DNA from: UBA288 sp964461885
Lineage (GTDB): Archaea > Halobacteriota > Methanomicrobia > Methanomicrobiales > Methanospirillaceae
DNA: 8,782 nt
Direction of reading: 5' to 3'
Assembly: GCA_964461885.1 (NCBI GenBank)
Contig: CAYWVY010000075.1
Location: 1 to 8,782, forward strand
The position numbers and the translations under genes are program-made. The stretch's first letter is position 1. Every line of letters starts with the position of its first letter. Shown here one piece after another: positions 1 through 6,791 of the stretch. The notes beneath the pieces are model-generated. The model was given only the letters and a program-made list of their open reading frames with translations. It ran no database searches and was not told the DNA's origin.

Positions 1-2
1 GG

Positions 3-87
3 GCCGTGGTAGTCTAGTCCGGTAAGGCGGCAGCCTTGAAAGCTGCTGGTGCCCCGCACCTCGGGAGTTCAAATCTCTCCCACGGCG
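3..87 (+). tRNA. tRNA-Ser (anticodon UGA)
   Basis: The sequence folds as a class II tRNA. The acceptor stem pairs 3-9 (gccgtgg) with 80-86 (ccacggc), and base 87 is a G discriminator. The anticodon stem is 30-34 with 42-46, around the loop cttgaaa at 35-41, which places anticodon TGA at 37-39 (reads UCA and related Ser codons). A long variable arm forms a 5-bp hairpin (48-52 with 56-60). The T arm is 63-67 with 75-79 around ttcaaat. The long variable arm and G discriminator both fit serine. No intron is visible and CCA is not encoded, so it would be added after transcription, as is common in archaea. Any promoter lies outside the window. Confidence 0.96.
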
Positions 88-135
88 TACCGTATCAGGG
101 CGGCATGCCTCCTCGCTCCTCCTGAATCCTCGTCA

Positions 136-141
136 TTTTTT
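136..141 (+). terminator. oligo-T terminator after tRNA-Ser
   Basis: Six consecutive T (136-141) followed by atat lie about 50 bases after the tRNA end, in otherwise GC-rich DNA. Archaeal RNA polymerase stops at oligo-T tracts without needing a hairpin, so this is the likely end of the tRNA transcript. It is assigned by position and composition only. Confidence 0.5.
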
Positions 142-385
142 ATATCGTTCACCGGTGGGTCGAACGCTGCTCCTTGGACCTTGAACGGCTCGTTCTCTCG
201 TGCGAGAGCACGCAGATCCGAACGTCCGATCCTGCCCTCTTACTCTCCCAGGCTTCCAAAACACTGCCCGATGCGTCTCCACAGCGCTGAAGAAGACCCC
301 TCCCCGTAAGGACAACAGTCACACGTCCGTAGTCGCCCGGTATCTGTAGATGGCGATCCGGCTGAGAGCGCTAGGAGCGAGGCTG

Positions 386-391
386 AAAAAA
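386..391 (-). terminator. oligo-T terminator of the multicopper oxidase gene
   Basis: Read on the minus strand, a run of six T lies about 20 bases after the TGA stop (412-414) of the multicopper oxidase. This is a typical archaeal oligo-T stop. A short stem (cgct/agcg, about 369-379) follows the run and probably has no role. Confidence 0.5.
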
Positions 392-411
392 GCGAGGGGG
401 CCGGGTGTCCC

Positions 412-3400
412 TCAGAGGTTGGTGAAGAGCCAGACCACGTCAGCGAAGTCGACCCGGCCGTTGCCATTGAAGTCGAATGCCGATACCGGTTCGTTCGCAG
501 CGATCCAGCTCAACTGGTTGAAGAAGAGCACGACGTCTGCGAAGTCTCTGCGGTTATTGCCGTTCACGTCGTCGTACAGCCCGTCGCCGTTCGTGTCCGT
601 CGGCACGCCGACCCCGCCCGGGATCAGCACCACGGCCGGAGCTGTTACCGTGGACCAGGTCGCCGAGTACGCGGACCCGGTGGACGCCGTCGGGAACCCG
701 GGAGTCGCCGTGTCGCCGATCACGTTGATGGCCTGGACCCGGTAGTAATACTGGGTGGCAGGATCGGCCGTCGCATCGGTGTAGGTTGCCACGTCGGCGC
801 CGACCTCGAAGGTCGTCAGGGCGCTCGTGAACCCGGCGTCCTGGGCCCGCTGGACCACGAACCCAGTTTCGCTTATCGAACTGTCCTGCCACGAGAGCCG
901 GATCCCCGCGGTCCCCTCAAGCCGGGTTCCGGACAGGTTCGTGGGCGCCCTCGGGGGAGTCGCAAAGGCCATCGCGTGCATCATGTCCATCTCCTCGTGT
1001 GAGAGGAGGTGGCAGTGGTAGACGTGCTCCCAACCGAAGTTGACGGGGTGGTTCGTGACCGTGACCGGGTTCCCGGCCGGATCCATGAACCCGAACGGCC
1101 CTCCTCTCAGGATCACACCCTCGGGCATGGTTGGGTCGATCAGGCGGACACTGTTCGGCACGTCGAACGGCTGCGTCGGGGTGATCGGACGGAACGCGAT
1201 GATCGTGTCCTGGAGCGGGTTCACCCGGAAGGTCTCTTTCCATCCGAGCTCGTTGAGGTCCGGCGGCCGGAGCGCATTGTCCCAGGCGACCCGGTTGACG
1301 AGCTGGGCGTTGAAGAGGTGCACGTGGATGGTGTGCGTGTCCACGCCGTTGTGCGTGATCTTCCAGAACTGGGTCCCGTCGCTCGTATTTCCGAGGGGTG
1401 TCCCGTAGATCCCCGCCGACCTGATCAGCTCGACGGGCGGACTCCCGAAGGGCAGAAGGATGAAATTCTGCGGCAGGTTCACATCGAGCTGGAGCCCGAG
1501 GAAACCGCTCATTCGGCCGTACTCATCGAATGCCTCGCCCATCTCGTCCTGGATGGCCTTCGGCTCGAACCTGGGGGAGGTCACGGTCCCCCCCGAGACG
1601 TTCCTGTAGGTGAGGGAGTTGGCGGCGATGCCCGCGAACTGCTGGGCCGGGAAGGCCGCATCGTACGCGGAGTTGTACGCAGCGCTCGGGACGATGATCT
1701 CGTCCTGCGAGGCCTCGAAGACGCCGAGCTTGCCGGCGGTCTTGGCGAAGACCGATTGCAGGGCAGCGAGGTTGTAGGCCGGTGCCGGGGCCGCGGGCGC
1801 CACACGGATCTGCATGACCGTGCGGGTATTCGGGCCGTACCCGGGCTGCGTGGGAGGCGTGCCACCGGCACCCGTCTCGTCCGCGTCACCAGTGTAGTAG
1901 TCGTACCGCGGGTCGATTGCCGGGAACGGCGCAGGCGCATCGTTGTAGAGGATCAGGGTCTGCCCGGCGTACTGCGAGAAGTCGACGATCACGTCGGCCC
2001 GCTCGGCCGTGCCGAGGATGAGCGTGCCCTTGTTGATGACGCCGAAATCGAAGTTGGTCTGGTCGAGGTTCCATTGAACGGGCTGGTTCGGCAGTACCAC
2101 GGGCGCCGGCAGGAACCCGCCCTCGGTGCCGATCTGGATCATGCTCGGCCCCGCCATCGCGGGATCGGGCACGCCGCCCTCCCGGCCGTCCGCTGCGGGG
2201 ACCATCCTGACCTCGGTGTTGGTCCGGCCATCAACGGCCGTCACAGCCGGGTCGGCTCTGTACAGCTGCAGGTTGAAGAACCGGTCGTCGGCCGCGTTGA
2301 GGACGCGGAAACGGTAGGCCTTCGGCTGCACCTCGAGGTAGGGGTAGGCCTCGCCGTTGACGACGGGCGTGTCCATGAAGGCCTCCATGGCCATGGAGTT
2401 CGCGGGCACGCCGGGGATCAGCGGGGGTTCCAGCGAGGTCGGGTCGCTGGCGTTGTAATAGGGGTTGGCGACTGGCTGGACGACGTCGCGGGTGGGCGGC
2501 CAGAACCAGGGGCCGTAGTGCCACCGGCCGAAGGCGTTCATACCCGAGGGATCCCAGGGGTTCTGGTTGGGCATGTAGACGTGCGGCATCCAGAGATCTC
2601 CGGTCATCGGCATGCCGGGCATGGAGCCCCACTGCCAGGTCGGATCCTGGTAGCCGATGGTATCTGCGTCCACGAAGGTCTTGTCCTGGAGGACCAGCGG
2701 GATGCCCGTATCGGGGAGGACCTTCGCGCCCGTCGGGTTGACGCCCGAGAGGTTCGTGCCGTCGATCATGTCCTTCTCGACCTGGTCGGTGATCAGGTAG
2801 GCCGCCGCCTCGCCCGCGTAGACGTTGAGGCGGGTGATACCGTACGAGTGGTCGTGGTAGAACTGCAGGCGGGCTCCCTGCTGGTTGTTGTAGTAGAAGT
2901 TCATCGACCCGTCGGCAGGGCCGCCATCGGGCATGTCGGGGACGTTCTGGACACTGACGCCCTGCGGGTACGACGTGGCCTCTCCGGCCGGGGTGATCCA
3001 CTGGTGGGGGGTGCCATCGCTGATCCAGGGCACAAAGCCGCCGTGGAGGTGGAGGGTGGCGCGGTTCTCTGAGTACATGCTGCCGTCCGGGGCCATACCT
3101 GCACCCATGACGGTGGTGTCTACAGGGAGGAAGAGATCGCCGCCGTCGCCTGTGGACAGCTTGTTGGTGAACTTGATCCGGACGGGCACGTCACGCTTTG
3201 CCACGATCATCGGGCCGAGGTACGAGATCGGCGCGGGGTTCGGGCCGTTGACCTGAACGTACCCGCGGAGTGTGCTCGGCGGGAGGTCGGGGTGCATCCG
3301 CTCGGAGTACTGCCGCAGCTCGATCTCGTAGTAGTCGCAACCGGGATACGTCGCGGTGTCCGGCGTGGCGACGGCGAGGTTCGGCAGGGCGCTCACGAAC

Positions 3401-4104
3401 TTTCTGATGCCGCCCGAGAGCGTTCCGCCGATCCCGGCCGCCAGCTCGGCATCCGCACCCTGGGGCGCGGTGGCGTTCGAGATGTAGACGACGGGCGCGC
3501 TGTAGTCCGTTCCGCCGTTCGTGATCGTAACGGTCTCAATGGCCCCGGTCACCGGGTTGGATGTGGCCGTGGCTGTAGCGCCCATACCGGTGTTGTAGAG
3601 GTCGACGATCTCGACCACCGGGGCGAAGTACCCTGTGCCGCCGCTCACGACGGCGATGTCGGTAACAGGACCCTTCGGCATGGGGCTGTTGGCGTAGTTC
3701 GGGTACGGACCGTAATAGTGCGGCGGGTCGCCGGGGGCGGGGGGCATAGGCATCTCCATGGCGCCCGTGGCCAGAGCGTCCTGGACGGACTGCCTGTACC
3801 GGTCCGCGGCCACCTTACGCTCTTCAGGCGTCACCTTGCCCTTGTACGTGAGTTTGGTCTCTTTATCGATGCCGATCGCCGTGCTGTCTGCGCTACCGGT
3901 TACCGTGGCGTTCGTCGTCACGTTCGCGGTCTCCGTCGCATTCGGCATCGTGCCGTTTCCCGACATAGCGGCGTCAGTGTCTCCGGCACCAACGGTCGCA
4001 CAGGTGCAGAGCAACAGAAGTGCAATCATCAGTCCGGCCATGAACGGCCGTTCGGAGCGAATGTGGCGCGTGCGCCACGGTCTGGTACTGGTATCTTCTC
4101 TCAT
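412..4104 (-). CDS. secreted multicopper oxidase with GGTGY-type repeats, fibronectin III and dockerin-like domains
   Basis: Multicopper oxidases take single electrons from a substrate at a type 1 copper and reduce O2 to water at a trinuclear copper centre. All ligands are visible (numbering from the ATG at 4104): HxH at H352/H354, HDH at H417/H419, HxxHxH at H924/H927/H929, and HCHxxxHxxxxM at H1030, C1031, H1032, H1036, M1041. The order is a signal peptide (hydrophobic MAGLMIALLLLCTCATVGAG after a basic stretch with no twin Arg, so Sec-type); two GGTGY-type repeats (about 147-222); three cupredoxin domains with a Met/Pro-rich stretch (about 492-522) and a WFWPP motif; a fibronectin III domain (about 1051-1145); and a dockerin-like tail (about 1169-1230) with DxNGDG and two DxNGNxRxDFADVVxxF units. 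At about 1230 residues it is more than twice the size of a simple laccase. The start at 4104 has GAGG five bases upstream. An in-frame ATG at 4146 and a TTG at 4167 are also possible, but the TTG lies upstream of the predicted transcription start. The substrate is unknown; copper detoxification or phenolic/metal oxidation are options. Confidence 0.93.
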   Translation of the reverse strand: MREDTSTRPWRTRHIRSERPFMAGLMIALLLLCTCATVGAGDTDAAMSGNGTMPNATETANVTTNATVTGSADSTAIGIDKETKLTYKGKVTPEERKVAADRYRQSVQDALATGAMEMPMPPAPGDPPHYYGPYPNYANSPMPKGPVTDIAVVSGGTGYFAPVVEIVDLYNTGMGATATATSNPVTGAIETVTITNGGTDYSAPVVYISNATAPQGADAELAAGIGGTLSGGIRKFVSALPNLAVATPDTATYPGCDYYEIELRQYSERMHPDLPPSTLRGYVQVNGPNPAPISYLGPMIVAKRDVPVRIKFTNKLSTGDGGDLFLPVDTTVMGAGMAPDGSMYSENRATLHLHGGFVPWISDGTPHQWITPAGEATSYPQGVSVQNVPDMPDGGPADGSMNFYYNNQQGARLQFYHDHSYGITRLNVYAGEAAAYLITDQVEKDMIDGTNLSGVNPTGAKVLPDTGIPLVLQDKTFVDADTIGYQDPTWQWGSMPGMPMTGDLWMPHVYMPNQNPWDPSGMNAFGRWHYGPWFWPPTRDVVQPVANPYYNASDPTSLEPPLIPGVPANSMAMEAFMDTPVVNGEAYPYLEVQPKAYRFRVLNAADDRFFNLQLYRADPAVTAVDGRTNTEVRMVPAADGREGGVPDPAMAGPSMIQIGTEGGFLPAPVVLPNQPVQWNLDQTNFDFGVINKGTLILGTAERADVIVDFSQYAGQTLILYNDAPAPFPAIDPRYDYYTGDADETGAGGTPPTQPGYGPNTRTVMQIRVAPAAPAPAYNLAALQSVFAKTAGKLGVFEASQDEIIVPSAAYNSAYDAAFPAQQFAGIAANSLTYRNVSGGTVTSPRFEPKAIQDEMGEAFDEYGRMSGFLGLQLDVNLPQNFILLPFGSPPVELIRSAGIYGTPLGNTSDGTQFWKITHNGVDTHTIHVHLFNAQLVNRVAWDNALRPPDLNELGWKETFRVNPLQDTIIAFRPITPTQPFDVPNSVRLIDPTMPEGVILRGGPFGFMDPAGNPVTVTNHPVNFGWEHVYHCHLLSHEEMDMMHAMAFATPPRAPTNLSGTRLEGTAGIRLSWQDSSISETGFVVQRAQDAGFTSALTTFEVGADVATYTDATADPATQYYYRVQAINVIGDTATPGFPTASTGSAYSATWSTVTAPAVVLIPGGVGVPTDTNGDGLYDDVNGNNRRDFADVVLFFNQLSWIAANEPVSAFDFNGNGRVDFADVVWLFTNL

Positions 4105-4109
4105 ATCAG

Positions 4110-4113
4110 CCTC
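4110..4113 (-). promoter_or_regulatory. ribosome binding site that decides the oxidase start
   Basis: The minus strand reads TTGAGG, then CTGAT, then ATG at 4104, so GAGG stands five bases before the start codon. The alternative ATG at 4146 and TTG at 4167 have no comparable site. This favours the shorter protein, which begins MREDTSTRPW. Confidence 0.55.
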
Positions 4114-4177
4114 AAGTACTGTCTTAAATGGGTTGGTAGATGCCATCGTTGTATGACGTGCTCGCAAGGATGCTCAT

Positions 4178-4187
4178 TATTAATAAA
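4178..4187 (-). promoter_or_regulatory. TATA-box promoter of the multicopper oxidase gene
   Basis: On the minus strand this reads TTTATTAATA, a clear AT island in GC-rich DNA that matches the archaeal TATA box. With the usual spacing of about 26 bases, transcription would begin near 4157. That leaves a leader of about 53 bases before the ATG at 4104 and puts the TTG at 4167 outside the message. I see no obvious operator palindrome beside it. Confidence 0.6.
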
Positions 4188-4505
4188 TGTTATTCTATCG
4201 ATTGGTCCGATGGCTTTCGCATGGGTCCGGCGGCACTCACCCCGGAGACATGGTGTCCCCATTCGAGGTCGTGGCCCTCGCCGGCTTGGTCCCGGTGCTT
4301 CAAATCGCCGCGACTCTCCGCACGGGGGGGTTCGATGACGGTGGCGCAGCACGCAGTACGAAGGGGGCTCGATGCCCGGTTGCACTGGCGCCGTATCGGG
4401 ACCACCCCCCGCTTCGCCAGCCGCTCCCAGTCCCGACATTCCGAGGTTAGGGAGTGCTCTCTCGGGCCCTAGACGGATCACCGATCCTCGAGCCGCCCCC
4501 CCAAA
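4188..4505. other. intergenic region without a supported gene
   Basis: This interval of about 320 bases lies between the oxidase promoter and the KilA-N remnant. Open frames exist on both strands (for example plus 4187-4450 and minus 4190-4405), but none has a ribosome binding site, family motifs or a convincing composition. The low-complexity G and C runs (around 4324-4330 and 4403-4410) look non-coding. It may be decayed DNA continuous with the neighbouring pseudogene, but I could not reconstruct a protein from it. Confidence 0.5.
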
Positions 4506-5127
4506 TTACCTCCAGTCTGCAGGTCCCCGGTCCCATCGGATCAGGCCGCGGCCCGGCCAGAGACCTCCCATGCACCGATCCCCGGCCGCCCCTGGCAGGG
4601 GGCATTGAAGGGCTGCGGGAATCGCCTTCTCCCGGATCGTGACCTCGTCGAGCCGCTGTAGGCCTTCCTCGAGCAGGCGGTCCTTCTGGATGGGCTCGGC
4701 GTTCAAACTCTCGAGTCTGGCGAGCAGGAGCAGCTCCTCGATACTCGCGCGGTTGCGCATGCCGCCCAGGGGCCCGGGATGGGCCTTGTGCCATCCCAGC
4801 GCCAGGCGGCCAAAGAGGGCGACGCCCTGGAGATCCGCCTTGCTCTTGGGGACGGGCACGCCCCGGCCGGAAATGCGGTACGGTAGGACGAGCTCCAGGT
4901 CGATAACCACCGTGAACATCCGCAAGTGCAGCCTGGCGAGGGTCCGGCTCAGGTCCCGCTCCAGCGAAGACGACGGCACTCGTTCTGCTCCTGCCACCGG
5001 AACTCCTCGATCGGGTAGAGCCTTTCCTCCGGGCTGAACCGGGACCGAACGTGAACGCGCTGCCCCTCAGGGCGACGGTCCCTCCGCGGCGCCCGGCCGT
5101 CCCGCGGAGCGGGTCAGCTCCCGTCTG
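4506..5127 (-). pseudogene. decayed KilA-N family protein: N-terminal domain lost, two frameshifts
   Basis: Three minus-strand frames join into one continuous match to my memory of archaeal/phage KilA-N proteins. Segment one (5127 to about 5047) carries QTGAD...AGRRGGTVALRGSAFTF, matching the family's KTGAIG...AGRYGGTYAHRDIAFEF. Segment two (5044 to about 4967) carries SRFSPEERLYPIEEF, matching SWISPEFRLYLIKEF. Segment three (from 4967) carries SLERDLSRTLARL, SKADLQGVALFG and RNRASIEELLLLARLESLNAE, matching SEADLLNVALFG and RDYATIEQLLVLANLESYNAV. The remembered family sequence lines up without gaps once one missing base is assumed near 5045 and one near 4967. The N-terminal DNA-binding KilA-N domain (about 110 residues) is absent, and the match stops at 5127, inside the last codons of the condensation gene. 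The last 30 or so codons before the stop at 4506 do not resemble the family. The longest intact frame (GTG at 4997 to 4506) might be annotated as a hypothetical protein. Confidence 0.72.
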
Positions 5128-6349
5128 CGAGCGACAGGAGGTGTTGCCGGAAGAGCTCCATCGCCCTCCGCGTCCCCGTCCTCGCCCGTTCGCTGTCCTG
5201 GTACCCCATGGTGACCGTCATCCACCCTCGGAACGTGCTGGTGACAAAGCAGGTGGCGGGCATGAAGCCTCCCGGGTAGCAGACGTAGGCGTTGGTGAGC
5301 CCGTCGACGTCGGGGAGCGCCATCGGCCCGGGGTTCGAGACGAAGATGTCCGCCAGCCCGTCGCTCTGCAGGGCCGCCATCTGCTCGGCCATCTCGTGCA
5401 CACGCCTGCCCTCGGGATCGCAGAGCGCGTCCATCCCGGCCTGCTCGGCGATGCCGATGCGGCCCCCCGCCTTGAGGGCCGTCGTCGCCTCGACCACGCG
5501 GGGGAGGAGCTCCTCCATCCCTTCTAATGGTCCGCGCTCGAGGGTGAAGCAGACGTTGGTGGCCTGGTTGCTCATCACCCGCGATCCGTCGTCCAGGTGC
5601 CTGCGAAGGTCGACGGGGAAGAAGACGTCCACCGGGCCGCGGTGACCCGTGAGGTCGCTCATGGCGAGGTAGTAACACGCCATCACCGCGTCGTTCAGGT
5701 TGCCCCTGTGCCCCCGGACGCGAGCGCGGATCTCCTCCAGCGTCGGGGGGCTCACACGGTCCCGGTGATACGACGAGGGCGCCCGGGAGGTGCCGAACGG
5801 GTCGGGCCACAGGGGGTTGATCACCGGTAAATCGGGGGAAGCGGGTGCGCCCGGGGCCAGCTTGCGGGTCCAGAACGTGTCGCGCTCCGGGATGCCGCCG
5901 TCGGCGGGGGCGATGCTGCCTGGCGCGCTGTACTCCCGGAGCAGCTGCGACGCGAGGGCGTGGAGGCCGAACGCGTCGGCGGCGGCGTGCGCGAGGTTGA
6001 TGACGACGACGTCCCCCGTCGGCCTCCGCAGCAGGCGCACGCGGAACTGGAGGGGCCCGTGCGGGTCGATCGGCCCGATGACGCGGTGATGGTAGTCCCC
6101 GGCGCACGCCTCCACCTCCACGGGCGGGACGCGGGCGGGCTCGACCATCTCCCAGCGGGCCGGCCCGCTCCCCCGGACGAGCCGGCTGTGCAGGACGGGG
6201 TGCGCCTCCAGGCAGGCCTGCGCGGCCGCTTCGAGGGCGCCGGGGTCGAGCCTTCCTACGAACTCCATCACGGCGCAGAGGGTGGCGTCGCCCATGAGCC
6301 TGACCGAGTCCGTGAAGAGGTCGAGAGCCGAGGCCTCCCGCGTATACAT
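5114..6349 (-). CDS. stand-alone condensation-domain / acyltransferase-like protein
   Basis: The protein has 411 residues from the ATG at 6349. It resembles the condensation-domain/CoA-dependent acyltransferase superfamily (nonribosomal peptide condensation, PapA, wax ester synthase types), which joins an acyl group to an amine or alcohol. The key motif is HAAADAFG, with catalytic-type H121 and structural D125 (canonical HHxxxDG; the first His is Ala here). Other family-like parts are an N-terminal RLDPGALEAAAQACLEAHPV helix, PVDLRRHL in the second half, and SNPGPM near the C-terminus, comparable to the SNxG segment. No adenylation, carrier or thioesterase domain is attached and no membrane segment is seen, so a cytoplasmic free-standing enzyme is likely. 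Third codon positions are almost all G or C, more extreme than in the neighbours. The start lacks a ribosome binding site, but TTAATACA lies about 26 bases upstream, which fits a leaderless message. A start inside the assembly gap cannot be excluded. Substrates are unknown. Confidence 0.75.
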   Translation of the reverse strand: MYTREASALDLFTDSVRLMGDATLCAVMEFVGRLDPGALEAAAQACLEAHPVLHSRLVRGSGPARWEMVEPARVPPVEVEACAGDYHHRVIGPIDPHGPLQFRVRLLRRPTGDVVVINLAHAAADAFGLHALASQLLREYSAPGSIAPADGGIPERDTFWTRKLAPGAPASPDLPVINPLWPDPFGTSRAPSSYHRDRVSPPTLEEIRARVRGHRGNLNDAVMACYYLAMSDLTGHRGPVDVFFPVDLRRHLDDGSRVMSNQATNVCFTLERGPLEGMEELLPRVVEATTALKAGGRIGIAEQAGMDALCDPEGRRVHEMAEQMAALQSDGLADIFVSNPGPMALPDVDGLTNAYVCYPGGFMPATCFVTSTFRGWMTVTMGYQDSERARTGTRRAMELFRQHLLSLADGS

Positions 6350-6371
6350 GATCAGATCAGGACGGTCCGGG

Positions 6372-6379
6372 TGTATTAA
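6372..6379 (-). promoter_or_regulatory. possible TATA box of the condensation gene
   Basis: The minus strand reads TTAATACA here, in GC-rich surroundings, centred about 26 bases before the ATG at 6349. At the usual archaeal spacing, transcription would begin on or next to that ATG, giving a leaderless mRNA and explaining the missing ribosome binding site. The motif is short and imperfect. Confidence 0.3.
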
Positions 6380-6393
6380 CCTCCACCATGGGG

Positions 6394-6493
6394 NNNNNNN
6401 NNNNNNNNNNNNNNNNNNNNNNNNNNNNNNNNNNNNNNNNNNNNNNNNNNNNNNNNNNNNNNNNNNNNNNNNNNNNNNNNNNNNNNNNNNNNN
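6394..6493. other. assembly gap (100 N)
   Basis: This is a run of exactly 100 N, the conventional placeholder for a scaffold gap of unknown size. The order and distance of sequence on its two sides rest on scaffolding, not on read sequence. It cuts the 3' end of the small hypothetical gene and may hide upstream sequence of the condensation gene. Open frames spanning it are not meaningful. Confidence 0.98.
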
Positions 6494-6780
6494 CTCGCCT
6501 GGTCGACGTTGAGAATCGGCCTCGCGTCGCAGGTTGCGAACGGCATCAGCCCTAAGCAACCCGTAAGGGTGCCGATCATGTCGGACTCAGTTTTGCCCTT
6601 GTCGTCCCAGAGCATGTAGCCCCCGCTCCCATCAGCGTACATGCCGAAGTCCTGAATTTCGCCCGAGTTCAACATGTTCTTCACTTTGTCGTTCAACGCT
6701 GTCCAGAACATCGCTGCTTGCTCGGGATCTGCGGGGATCGCTAGTGGATTAACTTTCAACAGCATCAACCACCGTGTCAT
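6494..6780 (-). CDS. small hypothetical protein, possibly ferredoxin-like (Dabb/muconolactone-isomerase-like) fold; 3' end in gap
   Basis: The start is the ATG at 6780, chosen for a strong ribosome binding site (GAGGTGA six bases upstream). Ninety-five residues are visible before the gap. The pattern is a beta strand (MTRWLMLLKVNP), a helix (EQAAMFWTALNDKVKNMLNSG), a strand with DFGMYADGSGGYMLW, a second helix, and a final ARPILNVDQA. This resembles small archaeal proteins of about 100 residues that end in xxHPVxSVDQV and that I associate with dimeric alpha/beta barrel folds, so probably only a few residues are missing. No catalytic residues can be named. Codon use differs from the neighbours, with TTG, TTA, CTA, GTT, AAT and AAA appearing repeatedly, which may mean a different origin or low expression. 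It lies on the same strand as, and upstream of, the condensation gene, but the gap prevents any operon claim. Confidence 0.65.
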
Positions 6781-6784
6781 CCTT

Positions 6785-6791
6785 TTCACCT
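6785..6791 (-). promoter_or_regulatory. strong ribosome binding site of the small hypothetical gene
   Basis: The minus strand reads CTGAGGTGAAAAGG and then ATG at 6780. GAGGTGA matches the complement of the archaeal 16S rRNA 3' end at good spacing. It excludes the longer in-frame start near 6846, which has no such site. Confidence 0.65.

Larger units (their letters stand above)
88..411. other. intergenic region between tRNA-Ser and the oxidase gene
   Basis: No gene is supported here. Short open frames on both strands lack a ribosome binding site, a recognisable protein signature or consistent codon use. The region holds the tRNA terminator (136-141), a tight inverted repeat (ctctcg at 195-200, cgagag at 203-208, only two bases between), and the T-run that probably ends the converging oxidase transcript. 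The tRNA and the oxidase gene face each other, so this is a terminator-terminator interval. Confidence 0.6.

Noticed and set aside
195..208. Inverted repeat ctctcg-tg-cgagag between the tRNA and the oxidase
   Set aside because: A two-base loop is too tight for a stable RNA hairpin and no gene depends on it. It could be a chance palindrome.
1009..3072. Long plus-strand open frame (687 codons) opposite the multicopper oxidase
   Set aside because: It is an antisense shadow: the opposite strand carries the intact oxidase motifs, and the plus frame is rich in Arg, Val, Gly and Asp repeats with no family signature, as expected opposite GC-rich coding DNA.
3970..4045. Possible lipoprotein signal (LLLLC) in the oxidase
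   Set aside because: The residue before Cys is Leu rather than Gly, Ala or Ser as in a lipobox, so a normal Sec signal peptide is more likely.
3292..4338. Plus-strand open frame running through the oxidase N-terminus and its promoter
   Set aside because: It has Arg/Gly/His-rich composition and no ribosome binding site or motif, and it covers a real gene on the other strand.
4187..4450. Plus-strand frame with a hydrophobic stretch (VVALAGLVPVLQIAA)
   Set aside because: It is a single short hydrophobic patch with no ribosome binding site, no recognisable family and a random-looking C-terminal part.
5067..6107. Second minus-strand open frame across the condensation gene
   Set aside because: Its product is almost entirely Arg, Pro, Gly and Ala, while the true frame contains the HxxxD motif and a normal composition.
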